Notes under the pieces: model-generated
The model's database searches: none
What the model saw: only the letters and a program-made list of their open reading frames with translations
Told to the model about the DNA's origin: nothing
Assembly: GCA_036501145.1 (NCBI GenBank)
Contig: DASYAV010000246.1
Coordinates: 17,385 to 81,384, forward strand
DNA length: 64,000 bases
Source of the DNA: PALSA-505 sp036501145
Lineage (GTDB): Bacteria; Actinomycetota; Actinomycetes; Streptosporangiales; Streptosporangiaceae
Reading direction: 5' to 3'
In this document: positions 1 through 7,918 of the stretch, in pieces
How the letters are laid out: the number at the start of each line of letters is the position of its first letter
Position numbering within the stretch: position 1 is the stretch's first letter
Made by a program: the position numbers and the translations under genes

Positions 1-180
1 ATCGGGTTCGATCCGCGTGACGCCAGCCTGACTGTGCTCGACAGCCTCGGCTACAGCGCCCGCAACCGTGATGACGCTCTCCAGGACGCCGGGAAGGCCG
101 CCGCGGACGCCCGTGCCCGCGGCCTGCCGCTGCGGTATGTCGTGGTCAGGATCGCGACGGAAGCTGTCTTCCCTGCGTGA
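1..180 (+). CDS. C-terminal end of a truncated hypothetical protein
   Basis: Frame 1 is open from the window edge to a TGA at 178-180 and gives about 59 residues ending in RIATEAVFPA. The stretch SYSARNRDDALQDAGKAA is Ala/Asp/Arg-rich with third-position GC typical of coding DNA in this window. Too little is present to name a family. The gene converges on the minus-strand endonuclease gene, whose stop lies 3 bases away. Confidence 0.55.
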   Translation: MGFDPRDASLTVLDSLGYSARNRDDALQDAGKAAADARARGLPLRYVVVRIATEAVFPA

Positions 181-183
181 GGT

Positions 184-618
184 TCAGGCAAAGTTATCCG
201 GGGACGGGGCAGGTGCCCATCCTGGCGGCGGCCAGGGCGTGCCGGCGGTCCCGGTGAAGCGGGCCCTCCAGCGGCCGTGGCGGGTGACGCAGTGTGGGCA
301 CCGTTCCCAGTGTGCGATCAGGGCGGGCATCTGGCGCTGCCAGCTGTAGGGCTGGATGAACTGGTCGATCGGGATCATGCGCCCGTTGCAGCTCAGGCAG
401 ATCGAGCCGCGGATGTAGTCGTGGGTGTGGCAGTGGTCATAGACGATGATGTCGTGCCGGCAGGCGGGCTCGTGCGCGTGGCCTGGCCCGCACCACCAGT
501 TGCGGCTGTCGTGCCGGCAGCCCTGGATGTCGCAGGGTCCGCTGGCGGGCGGGAACTTCCTGGCGCGCATCAGCCCGTACACGACCGAGTAGGCCATCCC
601 GGTCGCCTGCTGGCTCAC
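184..618 (-). CDS. Recombination endonuclease VII-like HNH protein
   Basis: A protein of 144 residues. The core YDHCHTHDYIRGSICLSCN matches the metal-binding DHCH...G..R...C..CN signature of phage T4 endonuclease VII-type resolving nucleases, and two further cysteine pairs (CDIQGC, and HC near the C-terminus) suggest a zinc knuckle. Proteins of this family cut branched DNA or act as small homing-type nucleases. The start overlaps the stop of the upstream resolvase gene by 4 bases, so the two are probably co-transcribed. The tail after CPHC is Pro/Arg-rich and less certain. Confidence 0.7.
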   Translation of the reverse strand: MSQQATGMAYSVVYGLMRARKFPPASGPCDIQGCRHDSRNWWCGPGHAHEPACRHDIIVYDHCHTHDYIRGSICLSCNGRMIPIDQFIQPYSWQRQMPALIAHWERCPHCVTRHGRWRARFTGTAGTPWPPPGWAPAPSPDNFA

Positions 619-1328
619 CCCGGCCCGGCCTGGCGGGAGGGCAGCAGGGAGTCGTACTGGGTGACGTCAGGCAGACCGGGCCGCTGGTCAGGTGGGAGCC
701 CGGCGCTGGTGATCTCGGGCAGGTGCTTGTAGATGGTGGCGCGGCTGACCCCCAGCAGGCGGGCGATCGAGGAGATGGACTCTTGCGGCTGGGTCAGCAG
801 GGCGCGGGCGTGGCGGATCTTTTCCGGGGTCATGGCCGGGGGGCGGCCGAGCTGCACGCCGCGGGCACGGGCGGCGGCCAGGCCCTCGTGGGTGCCTTCG
901 ACGATGAGCTCGCGGATGAACTCGGCCAGGGCGGCGAACACGTGGAACACCATCCGCCCGTGGGGGGTGGTGGTGTCCAGGGCCTCGTGCAGCGACTTGA
1001 ATCCCGCATCCCGCCGGCGCAGGTCGGCCACCGTGGCGATGAGGTCCTGCAGGGAGCGGGACAGCCGGTCCAGCCGGGTGACCACGAGAGTGTCGCCAGG
1101 CCGCAGGTAGTTCAGGCAGGCCTCGAATTCGGGGCGGGCGGCGTTCTTGCCCGACAGCTTGTCGGCGAACACGCGCAAGCACCCGGCCGCGGTCAGCGCC
1201 CGGATCTGGGCGTCCAGGTTCTGGCCCCTGGTGGACACGCGGGCGTACCCGATCAGGCCACCGGCGCCGGCGGCGGGCTCGGGCGCCAGGTCCTCCGGGA
1301 GTGTCAGCGCGGTGTCAGGTGAGGGCAT
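615..1328 (-). CDS. Serine site-specific recombinase (Tn3 resolvase/invertase family)
   Basis: 237 residues. The N-terminal catalytic domain begins IGYARVSTRGQNLDAQ around residue 27, with the nucleophilic serine in RVST, followed by the family motifs GDTLVVTRLDRLSRS, FHVFAALAEFIRELI and EGLAAARARGVQLGRPP. A C-terminal helix-turn-helix (SISSIARLLGVSRATIYKHL) follows. Length and order are those of Tn3-type resolvases or DNA invertases, which exchange strands at res or inversion sites. It is the first gene of a pair with the endonuclease VII-like gene. No transposase is adjacent, so its substrate is unknown; a res site could lie in 1329-1460. Confidence 0.9.
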   Translation of the reverse strand: MPSPDTALTLPEDLAPEPAAGAGGLIGYARVSTRGQNLDAQIRALTAAGCLRVFADKLSGKNAARPEFEACLNYLRPGDTLVVTRLDRLSRSLQDLIATVADLRRRDAGFKSLHEALDTTTPHGRMVFHVFAALAEFIRELIVEGTHEGLAAARARGVQLGRPPAMTPEKIRHARALLTQPQESISSIARLLGVSRATIYKHLPEITSAGLPPDQRPGLPDVTQYDSLLPSRQAGPG

Positions 1329-1462
1329 GCCCCGACTGTACAGAAAACGGTGCCGAGGCTACTTACGAGACACGCCGCTGCGGTGACACGTTTTACAACG
1401 CCCGGTACTCGTTTCCTGATGCCTGCGAGCGGCCGAGTTTGATCTTGTGGGGATTCGATCGA

Positions 1463-1660
1463 TTACTGCACACCACCGATCGCCCGTCTTTCGATCCGCG
1501 CGATCGCCTGCACCGCGGCCTGGCGTACATCTTCGTCAGGGTCGGCGGTGGCGCGGTCGCGCAGCAGGGGCAGGGTGCCCGGGTCGGCGGGCCAGCCTGC
1601 CGCGATTGCCTGCACCGCGGCCTGGCGCACGTACTCGTTGGGGTCGGCGGCGACCGGCCG
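1463..1660 (-). pseudogene. Remnant of a HEAT-repeat protein
   Basis: About 60 codons on the minus strand contain two copies of a HEAT-like helix, DPNEYVRQAAVQAIA and DPDEDVRQAAVQAIA, spaced about 29 residues apart, then a stop at 1463. The frame further upstream (to 1885) is low-complexity and overlaps the plus-strand membrane gene, so the N-terminus looks lost. Interpreted as the decayed 3' end of a longer HEAT or PBS-lyase repeat protein. Confidence 0.5.
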
Positions 1661-1717
1661 GACGCGCGGGACCGGGCCGCCCACGGGCTGCCCGCCTACC
1701 TCGCGGACGCAGCCACG

Positions 1718-2053
1718 ATGCTCCGGATCGCGGTGGCGCTGATGATCATGCTGGCCCGTGGCACGGCACCGCCCCGCCCGGAACCCTCCCGGCCGCCCAC
1801 GGGCTGCCCCCGGACGGCTGGCAGCCCGAACCGCCCGCCCCGGCGGGCTGGGCTGCTGACGCGGGCGTGGCTGCGGGTCCGGCACGGGCGGCCGGGCTGG
1901 CTGGCCGCGCGGTTCGTCGTGGCGGCCGGGGTGGTGCTGGTCGCGCAGGCGGCTGCGCCGGGTGACCCGGCGGTGTGGGCGCTGGGCGCGGGCGCGGTCA
2001 CCTGGCTAGCCCGCACGGCGCGGTACGACCTGGCCCCGAAGGCCCGCCGCTAG
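1718..2053 (+). CDS. Small membrane protein, function unknown
   Basis: From the ATG at 1718 the frame gives 111 residues: a Pro/Arg-rich cytosolic N-terminal half, then two hydrophobic stretches (FVVAAGVVLVAQAA and WALGAGAVTWLA) near the C-terminus. The two-segment tail with basic flanks suggests a small inner-membrane protein. The frame is open further upstream, but that part overlaps the HEAT remnant, so the internal ATG is preferred. No family recognised. Confidence 0.45.
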   Translation: MLRIAVALMIMLARGTAPPRPEPSRPPTGCPRTAGSPNRPPRRAGLLTRAWLRVRHGRPGWLAARFVVAAGVVLVAQAAAPGDPAVWALGAGAVTWLARTARYDLAPKARR

Positions 2054-2146
2054 CGGCCCGCGCGGGACCGGGTCGGGTGATCTGGGCAGCGGGTGGTGCG
2101 TGTGTGATGATTGGCATGGGCCCTGGTTCTCGGAAGGAATCTGTTC

Positions 2147-2698
2147 ATGATCAGGAAAATCCTGGTTACCCTCACCGGCTTGGCCGCGCTGACCGCTGTC
2201 GGCATGAGCCCGGCGTCCGCCTCTACGGCCCAAGCCGTCAGCCCGCTGTTCTCGACCGAGATCTGTGCGCAGGCCGGCACGGGGTACTGCCTGAACGACT
2301 GGAGCGACGGCGGCTCCGGCGCCGCGGTGAAAATGTATACCTCAGGAACCGCCAATGATTACTTCGAGACGGTAGGCCTGACCGCCTACCACTACGGTGG
2401 CTACGAAGGCTACGAGATCGTGCCTAACGGTCACCAGACGCTCTGTGTCGGGACCGACGCCAGCGCGAACGCGAATCTCGGGGCCTGCCCGAATCCGCAC
2501 GGTGGCAGCACCGGCAGCAACATCTGGATCGAAAACGGCGCGTGCGACGTCGGCAGCCTCACCGGTACTCTCCTCGTCAACATCTACTGGAGTAACAAGT
2601 ACGGCACGAATGCTTTCCTTGTGTCGGGCGGCTCGGTCGGCGCCCAGGCGAAGATAACCACGAGCCTCGCGGGTGCGAGCTGCTGGGCGCAAATCTGA
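2147..2698 (+). CDS. Secreted protein, possibly beta-trefoil/ricin-B-like
   Basis: The start is ATG 2147, preceded by GGAAGGA at 2132-2138; an upstream in-frame ATG at 2111 would place 12 residues before the signal peptide. The 183-residue product begins MIRKILVTLTGLAALTAVG and has an AxA site near residue 27, so it is a Sec-exported protein. The mature part has four to five cysteines in a pattern such as YCLNDWSDGGSGAAV and CVGTDASANANLGAC, reminiscent of ricin-B-type lectin repeats, but only weakly. GC content and codon use are a little lower than those of its neighbours. Confidence 0.7.
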   Translation: MIRKILVTLTGLAALTAVGMSPASASTAQAVSPLFSTEICAQAGTGYCLNDWSDGGSGAAVKMYTSGTANDYFETVGLTAYHYGGYEGYEIVPNGHQTLCVGTDASANANLGACPNPHGGSTGSNIWIENGACDVGSLTGTLLVNIYWSNKYGTNAFLVSGGSVGAQAKITTSLAGASCWAQI

Positions 2699-2726
2699 CC
2701 TAGCAGGAGATCGCGGGGCCCCGGGC

Positions 2727-3028
2727 TGCGGGCAGACCATCACCGACCGCGGCCCGGTGACCGGCGGCCACCCCCAGGACGCCAAGCACGGGCACCGCGA
2801 GGACTGCGCGCAGCTGGCCGCCGCGGTGGCAGCCTAGGATGCGACCCCGAGTTCCAGTTCTGCGGGCTCGGCCGCCTGGCCCTCAGCCAGCTCGAATCCC
2901 GCCACCCGGGCCTGACCTGGTACACCACCGGCCAGTTCAGGCACGCACGAGGTTTTTACGACCGGTACCGCCAGCACAGCTCCAGCCCGTGGATCAGTCA
3001 GCAGCACCCCTGCCCGCATTTGAGCTAG
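2727..3028 (+). pseudogene. Frameshifted gene debris
   Basis: Two plus-strand stretches look coding but sit in different frames. One ends HREDCAQLAAAVAA and stops at 2835-2837. The second, 2840-3028, has a run including CDPEFQFCGLGRLALSQLES and ends in TAG. Together they read like the C-terminal part of one small protein split by a frameshift. No family recognised. Confidence 0.35.
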
Positions 3029-3044
3029 CTCAAGGCAACCACCC

Positions 3045-3200
3045 ATGACCGTGCGGCCCGTTTCTGCCGTACTCCGGTCTCACCCCCAGATCCTCGGCCT
3101 TGACGCGCCGCAGCGGCACCACCTGGTGGACGAGGACGGCAACACGTTGGATATCAGTCGGCTCGTGCCGATCCTCCGCAGGTACGGACTCGGGGCTTGA
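3045..3200 (+). CDS. Small hypothetical protein (51 aa)
   Basis: ATG 3045 to TGA 3198-3200 encodes a compact acidic/basic peptide containing HHLVDEDGNTLDISRLVPIL. The composition is protein-like, but there is no strong ribosome-binding site and no recognised family. An inverted repeat lies 10 bases downstream. Confidence 0.35.
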   Translation: MTVRPVSAVLRSHPQILGLDAPQRHHLVDEDGNTLDISRLVPILRRYGLGA

Positions 3201-3209
3201 GCAGCAACC

Positions 3210-3266
3210 GAACGGCCAGTCACGTTAAGGAGCCAGGCGGGTCCGTCTAATCGTCACTGGCCGTTC
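3210..3266. repeat. Inverted repeat GAACGGCCAGT
   Basis: The arms GAACGGCCAGT (3210-3220) and ACTGGCCGTTC (3256-3266) are perfect 11-base complements separated by 35 bases. The GCAACC and GGTTGC flanks extend the symmetry imperfectly. It follows the small gene at 3045 and could be a terminator hairpin or a recombination remnant. Confidence 0.45.
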
Positions 3267-3442
3267 TGATGCGGGGTGGTTGCGGGATGGCTGGTAGAGC
3301 CCCCCGGCCAGCCGATGAGGTTCGCGGTGCGGCAGAAGGTGGCGGCGGCTGCCTGAGCTGCGAGAATTCGCCTTACCGTGACTTTTCGTTCCGTTGTTGC
3401 TCCAGGGCCGTGACGGCGCTGCCGGTGCTGGCAGGTAGGTGC

Positions 3443-4900
3443 TCACTGCGGTCCTCCCTCGGCTGTCCCCTGGCCAGGCCCGGTGCCGGTGCCGGTGCTG
3501 GTGCCGCGTGGCGGGCGGCGGCCGCTGGCCTTCCCGGCCGGGGAGCTGGCGGCGCGGAGCTGGCTGAGCTCGGTGCGCAAGGTGGCCACCTCGGCGTCGG
3601 CCCGGTCGGCCCGGTCGCGCAGGTCGGCGCGGGCTTCTTCCAGGGCCTGGGCGCGGGCTTCGAGGGCGGCGCGCAGGTCTTCCCGTTCGCGGGTGGCGTC
3701 GGCGCGGGCCTGGGCGATGATCTCGCGGGCGCTGGCCTCGGCCCGGTCGGCCCGGTCGCTGGCGTCCTGCCGGACCGCGGTGGCCTCGGCGAGGGCGCTG
3801 GCGTGGCTGGCGCGCAGCTGCTCGAGCTCGGCGGCATGCGCGGCCGCGGTCTCGGCCAGGCGCTGCTGGACGTCGGTGAGCCGGGCGGTGATCTCCTCCC
3901 GTTCCCGGTCGGTGTCGGCGCGCAGCTGGTCCAGCGCACGCGTGGCCTCGTCCCGGGCCCGGGTGGTCTCGGCGCGGGCGTCCTCGGCGCGGGCCTGGGC
4001 GGCGGCGGCCCGCTGGTCTGCCTGCCCGGCGTCGGCGCGGGCCTGGTCGCGGGTGTCTTCGGCGGCCTGGGCGCGGGCCTCGGCGTCGGCGGCGGCGCGA
4101 TCGGCTGCTTCCTGCGCTGCGGCGATGGCCCGGTCCGCGCGGGCCCCGGCCTCGGCGACGTCCTGGGCGGCGCGTGCCTGGGCGGCGGCGATGCCCGCGG
4201 CCTTGTCCTCCTCGGCCTGGCTGATGGCCTGGTCCCGCTGGGCCACCGCGGCGGCAACCTGCTGGGCGGCTTCGGCCTGGGCGGTCTCTACCTGGCCGGC
4301 GGCGTCGGCGCGGGCCCGGTCTGCATCGGCTTGGGCGGCGGTGGCCGTCAGCTCGGCTTGCCGGCGGGCGTCTTCGGCGGCCTGCAGCCGTTCGTCCATC
4401 TCCACCGCGGCGGCGCGGGCTTCCTCGGCATCGGCCTCGGCCTGCTGGCGGCGCTGGGATTCGCGGGCCAGCCCGCCCTGGGCGGTGGCCACCTGGGACG
4501 CGGCGTCGGCCTGCACCGCCTCGATCTGTGCCTCGGCGGCCTCGGGGTCAGCGGCGGCCTGCAGCTGCTCGGCGGCCGCGGTGAGCTTCTCGACCAGGGC
4601 GCTGGCGTCTTTCAGCAGGCCTGCCCGCAGCTCGGAAGCGCGGGCGGTGGCCATCGTGACCGGCCGGCCCAGGTCATCAGGCGCTGGCCCGCCGGCGGCG
4701 CGCCGGCCCAGCGCGGCACGGGCCCGGAACGCCGTCATGGCGGTATGCGCCGGCCGGCCCTGGTCGTCGGCCAGGTCGCAGTACTTCGGCTTGCTGCCGA
4801 CCTCGGCCGTGGCCGGCCGGGGCGACCGCTCGCATCCCGGGTAGCCGCACTGCGGCGGGGCATCAGCGGCGGGGGCGGGGCTCACTGGCTGTTCGGTCAT
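3443..4900 (-). CDS. KfrA-like long coiled-coil protein with N-terminal zinc knuckle
   Basis: 485 residues. Residues 15-45 carry a CGYPGCE...KYCDLADDQGR zinc-finger-like segment, often seen at the start of actinobacterial plasmid proteins. Residues about 85-450 are almost uninterrupted Ala/Glu/Arg/Gln heptads (for example AAEQLQAAADPEAAEAQIEA), predicting a very long coiled coil. The tail is Gly/Thr/Pro-rich. The overall plan resembles plasmid KfrA and other segregation-accessory coiled-coil proteins that bind their own promoter; here the upstream 60 bases are unusually AT-rich and symmetric. Which DNA or partner it binds cannot be seen. Confidence 0.6.
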   Translation of the reverse strand: MTEQPVSPAPAADAPPQCGYPGCERSPRPATAEVGSKPKYCDLADDQGRPAHTAMTAFRARAALGRRAAGGPAPDDLGRPVTMATARASELRAGLLKDASALVEKLTAAAEQLQAAADPEAAEAQIEAVQADAASQVATAQGGLARESQRRQQAEADAEEARAAAVEMDERLQAAEDARRQAELTATAAQADADRARADAAGQVETAQAEAAQQVAAAVAQRDQAISQAEEDKAAGIAAAQARAAQDVAEAGARADRAIAAAQEAADRAAADAEARAQAAEDTRDQARADAGQADQRAAAAQARAEDARAETTRARDEATRALDQLRADTDREREEITARLTDVQQRLAETAAAHAAELEQLRASHASALAEATAVRQDASDRADRAEASAREIIAQARADATREREDLRAALEARAQALEEARADLRDRADRADAEVATLRTELSQLRAASSPAGKASGRRPPRGTSTGTGTGPGQGTAEGGPQ

Positions 4901-4923
4901 GCTGACAGCTTATCATCATTACG

Positions 4924-4959
4924 TTTCATTGTACAATGCAATGTAATGCAATAATGAAA
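4924..4959. promoter_or_regulatory. AT-rich operator/promoter upstream of the coiled-coil gene
   Basis: An AT-rich island in otherwise GC-rich DNA. It contains the perfect 12-base palindrome CATTGTACAATG (4927-4938) within a larger inverted repeat whose outer arms are TTTCATT (4924-4930) and AATGAAA (4953-4959). It lies 24-59 bases upstream of the ATG at 4900, as expected for an autoregulatory operator. Confidence 0.55.
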
Positions 4960-5052
4960 TAGAATCGAGAGTGATCCGGTCGCCTGGCCGATCTCCCCGC
5001 TGCGGAGTGGGGGCCGGGATCGCCTGAGAGGCCTGCCAAGCGACGTGAGATT

Positions 5053-5171
5053 GTCAGCGGGCTGCGACGTGGGATGTCAGCGACTGCGACACCAGAACGT
5101 CAGTGGTCGCGACACGAAAGTGTCAGCAGCCGCGGGCGCCCTCGGCCGGGCTTGCGACACGAGAGCGTCAG
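5053..5171 (+). repeat. Left iteron array, 23-bp period
   Basis: GTCAG starts at 5053, 5076, 5099, 5122 and 5167 (steps of 23, 23, 23 and 45 bases). Most units continue with a YGCGACACGARAG-like tail, best preserved at 5099-5120 and 5154-5165. They are direct repeats on the plus strand just beyond the 3' end of the tyrosine recombinase gene. Arm-type recombinase sites or origin iterons are both possible. Confidence 0.65.
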
Positions 5172-5181
5172 TAGCGGAGGG

Positions 5182-5871
5182 TTACTCGTCGACGGGGATG
5201 CGCTGGATTGCCCGTTGCTTGTCGCGTTCGGTGGGGAGGCTGTAGCGCCGGGCGGTCTCGACGCTGTGGCCGAGGAGTTCGGCGACGGTGACGATGTCCT
5301 CGCCGCTGCGGACCATGGCGGTTCCGGCGGTGTGCCTGAGGGTGTGGGGGGTGAACTCGGCGTCGATGCCGACGTCGAGGCCGGCGTCTTCGGCGATGGC
5401 CGCGAGAATGCCGTAGGTGCCTCGGACGGTCAGCCGGCCGCCGCGGGCGTTGAGGAACAAGGCGGGGCTGGCAGTGGCGCCGGGCCATCTGGCCCGTTCG
5501 GTGCGCCAGGTGTCCAGGGCGGTGCGGAGTTTCGGGTGTAGCGGGATCTCGCGGTATTTGCCGCCCTTGCCGTAGCGGACGATCAGGTGGCCCTTGCGGG
5601 CGGAGGTGCGGACGTCGCCGAGGTCCAGGGCGACGGTCTCCCCTCCCCTGGTTCCGGCGTACAGCTCGGTGCAGGCCAGGGCCCGGTCCCGGGCAGGGGC
5701 GCGGTCGACTGCGCGCAGCCACCGGATGAGTTCCCGTTCGCCCAGGGCGCGTGGCGCGAGCTGGGGCAGCTCCTGACGCTTGGCGGCCGCGGGCCCGAGG
5801 CCGCGGCGGCGGAAGAAGTCGTCGATTGCGGTGAGGTGGGCGTTAACGGTGGAGGCCTTGCGCTTGGCCAC
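5182..5871 (-). CDS. Tyrosine recombinase lacking a full N-terminal domain
   Basis: The product of 229 residues (GTG at 5871) starts inside what is normally the core-binding domain (VAKRKASTVNAHLTAIDDFF) and carries a full catalytic domain: arginine in ELYAGTRGGETVAL, lysine in RYGKGGKYREI, HTLRHTAGT, GH in ELLGHSVET and tyrosine in TARRYSLP. The frame is open upstream to about 5985 with residues that look coding (QLSDPSARDGTARDYRAFL) but no ATG or GTG, so the gene seems truncated or uses an unusual start. It is bracketed by 23-bp repeat clusters in inverted orientation. Confidence 0.75.
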   Translation of the reverse strand: MAKRKASTVNAHLTAIDDFFRRRGLGPAAAKRQELPQLAPRALGERELIRWLRAVDRAPARDRALACTELYAGTRGGETVALDLGDVRTSARKGHLIVRYGKGGKYREIPLHPKLRTALDTWRTERARWPGATASPALFLNARGGRLTVRGTYGILAAIAEDAGLDVGIDAEFTPHTLRHTAGTAMVRSGEDIVTVAELLGHSVETARRYSLPTERDKQRAIQRIPVDE

Positions 5872-5933
5872 GGTGAGCAGGAAGGCCCGGTAGTCGCGGG
5901 CGGTGCCGTCACGGGCGGACGGGTCGCTGAGCT

Positions 5934-5957
5934 GGCCCCGCCCTGCAGGGCGGGGCC
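5934..5957. repeat. 24-bp perfect palindrome at the recombinase N-terminus
   Basis: Bases 5934-5957 are perfectly self-complementary, centred on CTGCAG, with GGCCCCGCC arms. They fall in the open but start-less N-terminal extension of the recombinase frame. It could be a strong hairpin or a recombination junction. Confidence 0.6.
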
Positions 5958-6035
5958 ATAAGCATGATCTGATCCCGCTGGCACCTCATCATCAGACCGG
6001 GTCGTTGAGCCCTGCAGGAGAAGTGGCCCAAGTCA

Positions 6036-6145
6036 CTGACATTCTCGTGTCGCGCCAACTGGCACTTCCGTGTCGCTTGGCAAGGCCGCGCCTCGTTGTC
6101 AGTGGCTCGGTCATCTGGCTGTCAGCAGGACCGTGGTGGCCGAGA
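6036..6145. repeat. Right iteron array, mostly inverted relative to the left one
   Basis: CTGACATTCTCGTGTCGCG at 6036 and CTGGCACTTCCGTGTCGC at 6059 are 23 bases apart and are reverse-complement versions of the left-array unit. Two plus-sense units follow, with GTCAG at 6098 and 6121, again 23 bases apart. This cluster and the left one enclose the tyrosine recombinase. Confidence 0.55.
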
Positions 6146-6153
6146 ATGCCGGG

Positions 6154-6387
6154 ATGGACTCAACGACGTTGCTCGGCCTGGGCGGCATCGTCGGCACGCT
6201 TCTCGGCACGGCGCTCGGTGCGGGCGGCACGTTTGGCGCGGCCAGAGTCACCATCCGCAAACCCCTGTCCAGAAAGCCGCTGGCATCTCAGGGCAGGAAC
6301 ACCAGGAGATCTGGGACCGGCGTGGAACCTGGGCTACCCGAACCGGACAACAGCATCCGCGGGCGGTCGCCTGTGCCGCTCGAATAG
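6154..6387 (+). CDS. Small single-span membrane protein
   Basis: ATG 6154 gives 77 residues starting MDSTTLLGLGGIVGTLLG, with one glycine-rich hydrophobic N-terminal helix followed by a basic, Pro/Ser-rich tail. This layout is common for small phage or plasmid membrane proteins. A strong hairpin terminator begins 2 bases after the stop, supporting a real transcription unit. No family recognised. Confidence 0.45.
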   Translation: MDSTTLLGLGGIVGTLLGTALGAGGTFGAARVTIRKPLSRKPLASQGRNTRRSGTGVEPGLPEPDNSIRGRSPVPLE

Positions 6388-6389
6388 AC

Positions 6390-6439
6390 CCCAGAAGGGC
6401 GGGCGGGTGAGCACGCGCTCACCCGCCCGCCCTTCTGGG
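6390..6439. terminator. Strong bidirectional hairpin terminator
   Basis: Two perfect 23-base arms, 6390-6412 and 6417-6439 (CCCAGAAGGGC... and its complement), are separated by the 4-base loop ACGC. It sits between the plus-strand small membrane gene and the convergent secreted-protein gene, so it can stop transcripts from both. No T-run follows, which is usual in very GC-rich genomes. Confidence 0.85.
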
Positions 6440-6536
6440 TGCGGCCAAGGCAGGCCAGACCCGCCATGAGCTGATCTTGGGGTCAGGACTCGTCTCGCCG
6501 GGGATGGGCCGGCCCTGCTGATGGCCTGGGCGAGTG

Positions 6537-7862
6537 CTAGGCCGTTGTCACGGTCAGGATGGCGGTACCCGCGGACGTGGCGTAGCCGTCACCACCGGAG
6601 TAGGTTCCGGTCACGGTGTCGGTCCCCACCGGGGCATTGGTTGCTCCGCAGGCGGCGACCCCACCGGACAAGACGGCCGTGCACAAGGTCGTGGTGCCGG
6701 TGGTGAAGGTGATCGTCCCGGTCGGCGTGCCGGTGCCCGACTTCGGGTTCACCACGGCCAGGTAAGCCACCTTGGTGCCCGCGGTGACGGTGGCCGGGGT
6801 CAGGGTCACCGCGGTGGTGGTGGGGTTGGTGAAGCCTGCCTCGACCGCTCCGATGGTGCAGCCGGTCTCCCCGAGTCCGGGCCGGGTTACGCCCCGCTGG
6901 TCGGTGCCGGGGCAGACCGGATGCCCGTGCAAGGTTTTGGGGTTGGGGATCATGTCGGCGGCCGGGCTGGTGGTGGCGGGCAGCAGGGTCTGTGTCGGGC
7001 CGCCGTTGCTGGCGAGGTGCCCGAGGGCAGGCTGCTTGTTCACCAGGTCCGTCGCGGTGGTGAAGCTGCAGGCGGTGCCGGTCTTGTCGTTGGTCAGGTT
7101 GTAGCCAGCGCTAACGAGGCGGCTTCCAGTGCCGGATGCGAGGCAGTTGGGGCCCCCGGTGTTGTCGGCCACGATCGTGGCGCCCAGGGTGATGGTGCCC
7201 GCGCTGTAGATGCCGCCGCCGGTGTTCCCGGAGATGGTGCTGGCGATGACCGTCATTGTCCCGCCCCCGCTGTAGATGCCGGCGCCATCACCACCGCTGC
7301 CCGAGTTCTTCGTGACCGTGCTGTCCATGACAGTCACGGTGCCGTCGTAGTCGTAGATTCCGGCGTATGGTTCAAACGCGTCAGCGTTGCCCGACACGGT
7401 GCTGTCAGTGAGCGTGAGGGTGCCGTCGTTGGAGATGCCAGGAGACCCGTTCTCGATCGTCAGGTCGTGAAGGATTACCCCGGTAGCGTCGGAGCTGACG
7501 GTGACGACGGTTCCGTTGGCCGTCCCGTCCAGGACCGCAGGCGAGCCGGCCGGGCCGCCGGGCCAGGTGGTGATGGTGACCGGGTGCGAGATTTCCGGAT
7601 GGTCGTCGATCGTGCCCGAGACCTCGATGGTGGCGCCAGAGGCGGCCTTGCTGAGGGCGTAGCTGACGGTTTCGCAGGGGCTCGCCGACGTGCAGGTGCC
7701 GCTGTCGCTACCTCCCGGCCACACGTATAACGTCTTCGGTGCGGCGACCTGGGCGGCGGCCGGGGCGAAAGCGCCTAAGGCCAGCACCGCCACCGCTGCC
7801 AGCGCGGTCGCCGTGTATCGCCCTGCGCGCCCGCGCGTTAAAGAAACAGCTTGCGTGTTCAT
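6537..7862 (-). CDS. Secreted right-handed beta-helix protein with Ig-like C-terminal domain
   Basis: 441 residues. A signal peptide spans residues 1-39 (basic start, ATALAAVAVLALGAFAPAAA). Residues 45-250 contain CTSASPCETVSYALSKAASGATI and repeated short strands such as TLTDSTVSGNA, MDSTVTKNSG and IASTISGNTGG, typical of parallel beta-helix 'choice-of-anchor Q' proteins. NGGPTQTLLP and DQRGVTRP continue the family pattern. Residues 345-441 (TTTAVTLTPATVTAGTKVAY...) form a bacterial Ig-like domain. Expected to be an extracellular surface or adhesive protein. It is followed by the strong terminator at 6390-6439. Confidence 0.8.
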   Translation of the reverse strand: MNTQAVSLTRGRAGRYTATALAAVAVLALGAFAPAAAQVAAPKTLYVWPGGSDSGTCTSASPCETVSYALSKAASGATIEVSGTIDDHPEISHPVTITTWPGGPAGSPAVLDGTANGTVVTVSSDATGVILHDLTIENGSPGISNDGTLTLTDSTVSGNADAFEPYAGIYDYDGTVTVMDSTVTKNSGSGGDGAGIYSGGGTMTVIASTISGNTGGGIYSAGTITLGATIVADNTGGPNCLASGTGSRLVSAGYNLTNDKTGTACSFTTATDLVNKQPALGHLASNGGPTQTLLPATTSPAADMIPNPKTLHGHPVCPGTDQRGVTRPGLGETGCTIGAVEAGFTNPTTTAVTLTPATVTAGTKVAYLAVVNPKSGTGTPTGTITFTTGTTTLCTAVLSGGVAACGATNAPVGTDTVTGTYSGGDGYATSAGTAILTVTTA

Positions 7863-7918
7863 GAAGACTCCCCTTCTGGCTACCAGTGGCCAATCTGGTC
7901 AGAGGCAGTCGGCTGACG

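Noticed and set aside
1463..1885. Intact 140-aa HEAT-repeat gene
   Set aside because: Only the last 60 codons look like HEAT helices; the rest is low-complexity and overlaps another gene.
5053..5171. Second CRISPR array
   Set aside because: The units are directly adjacent at a 23-bp period without unique spacers, so they are iterons.
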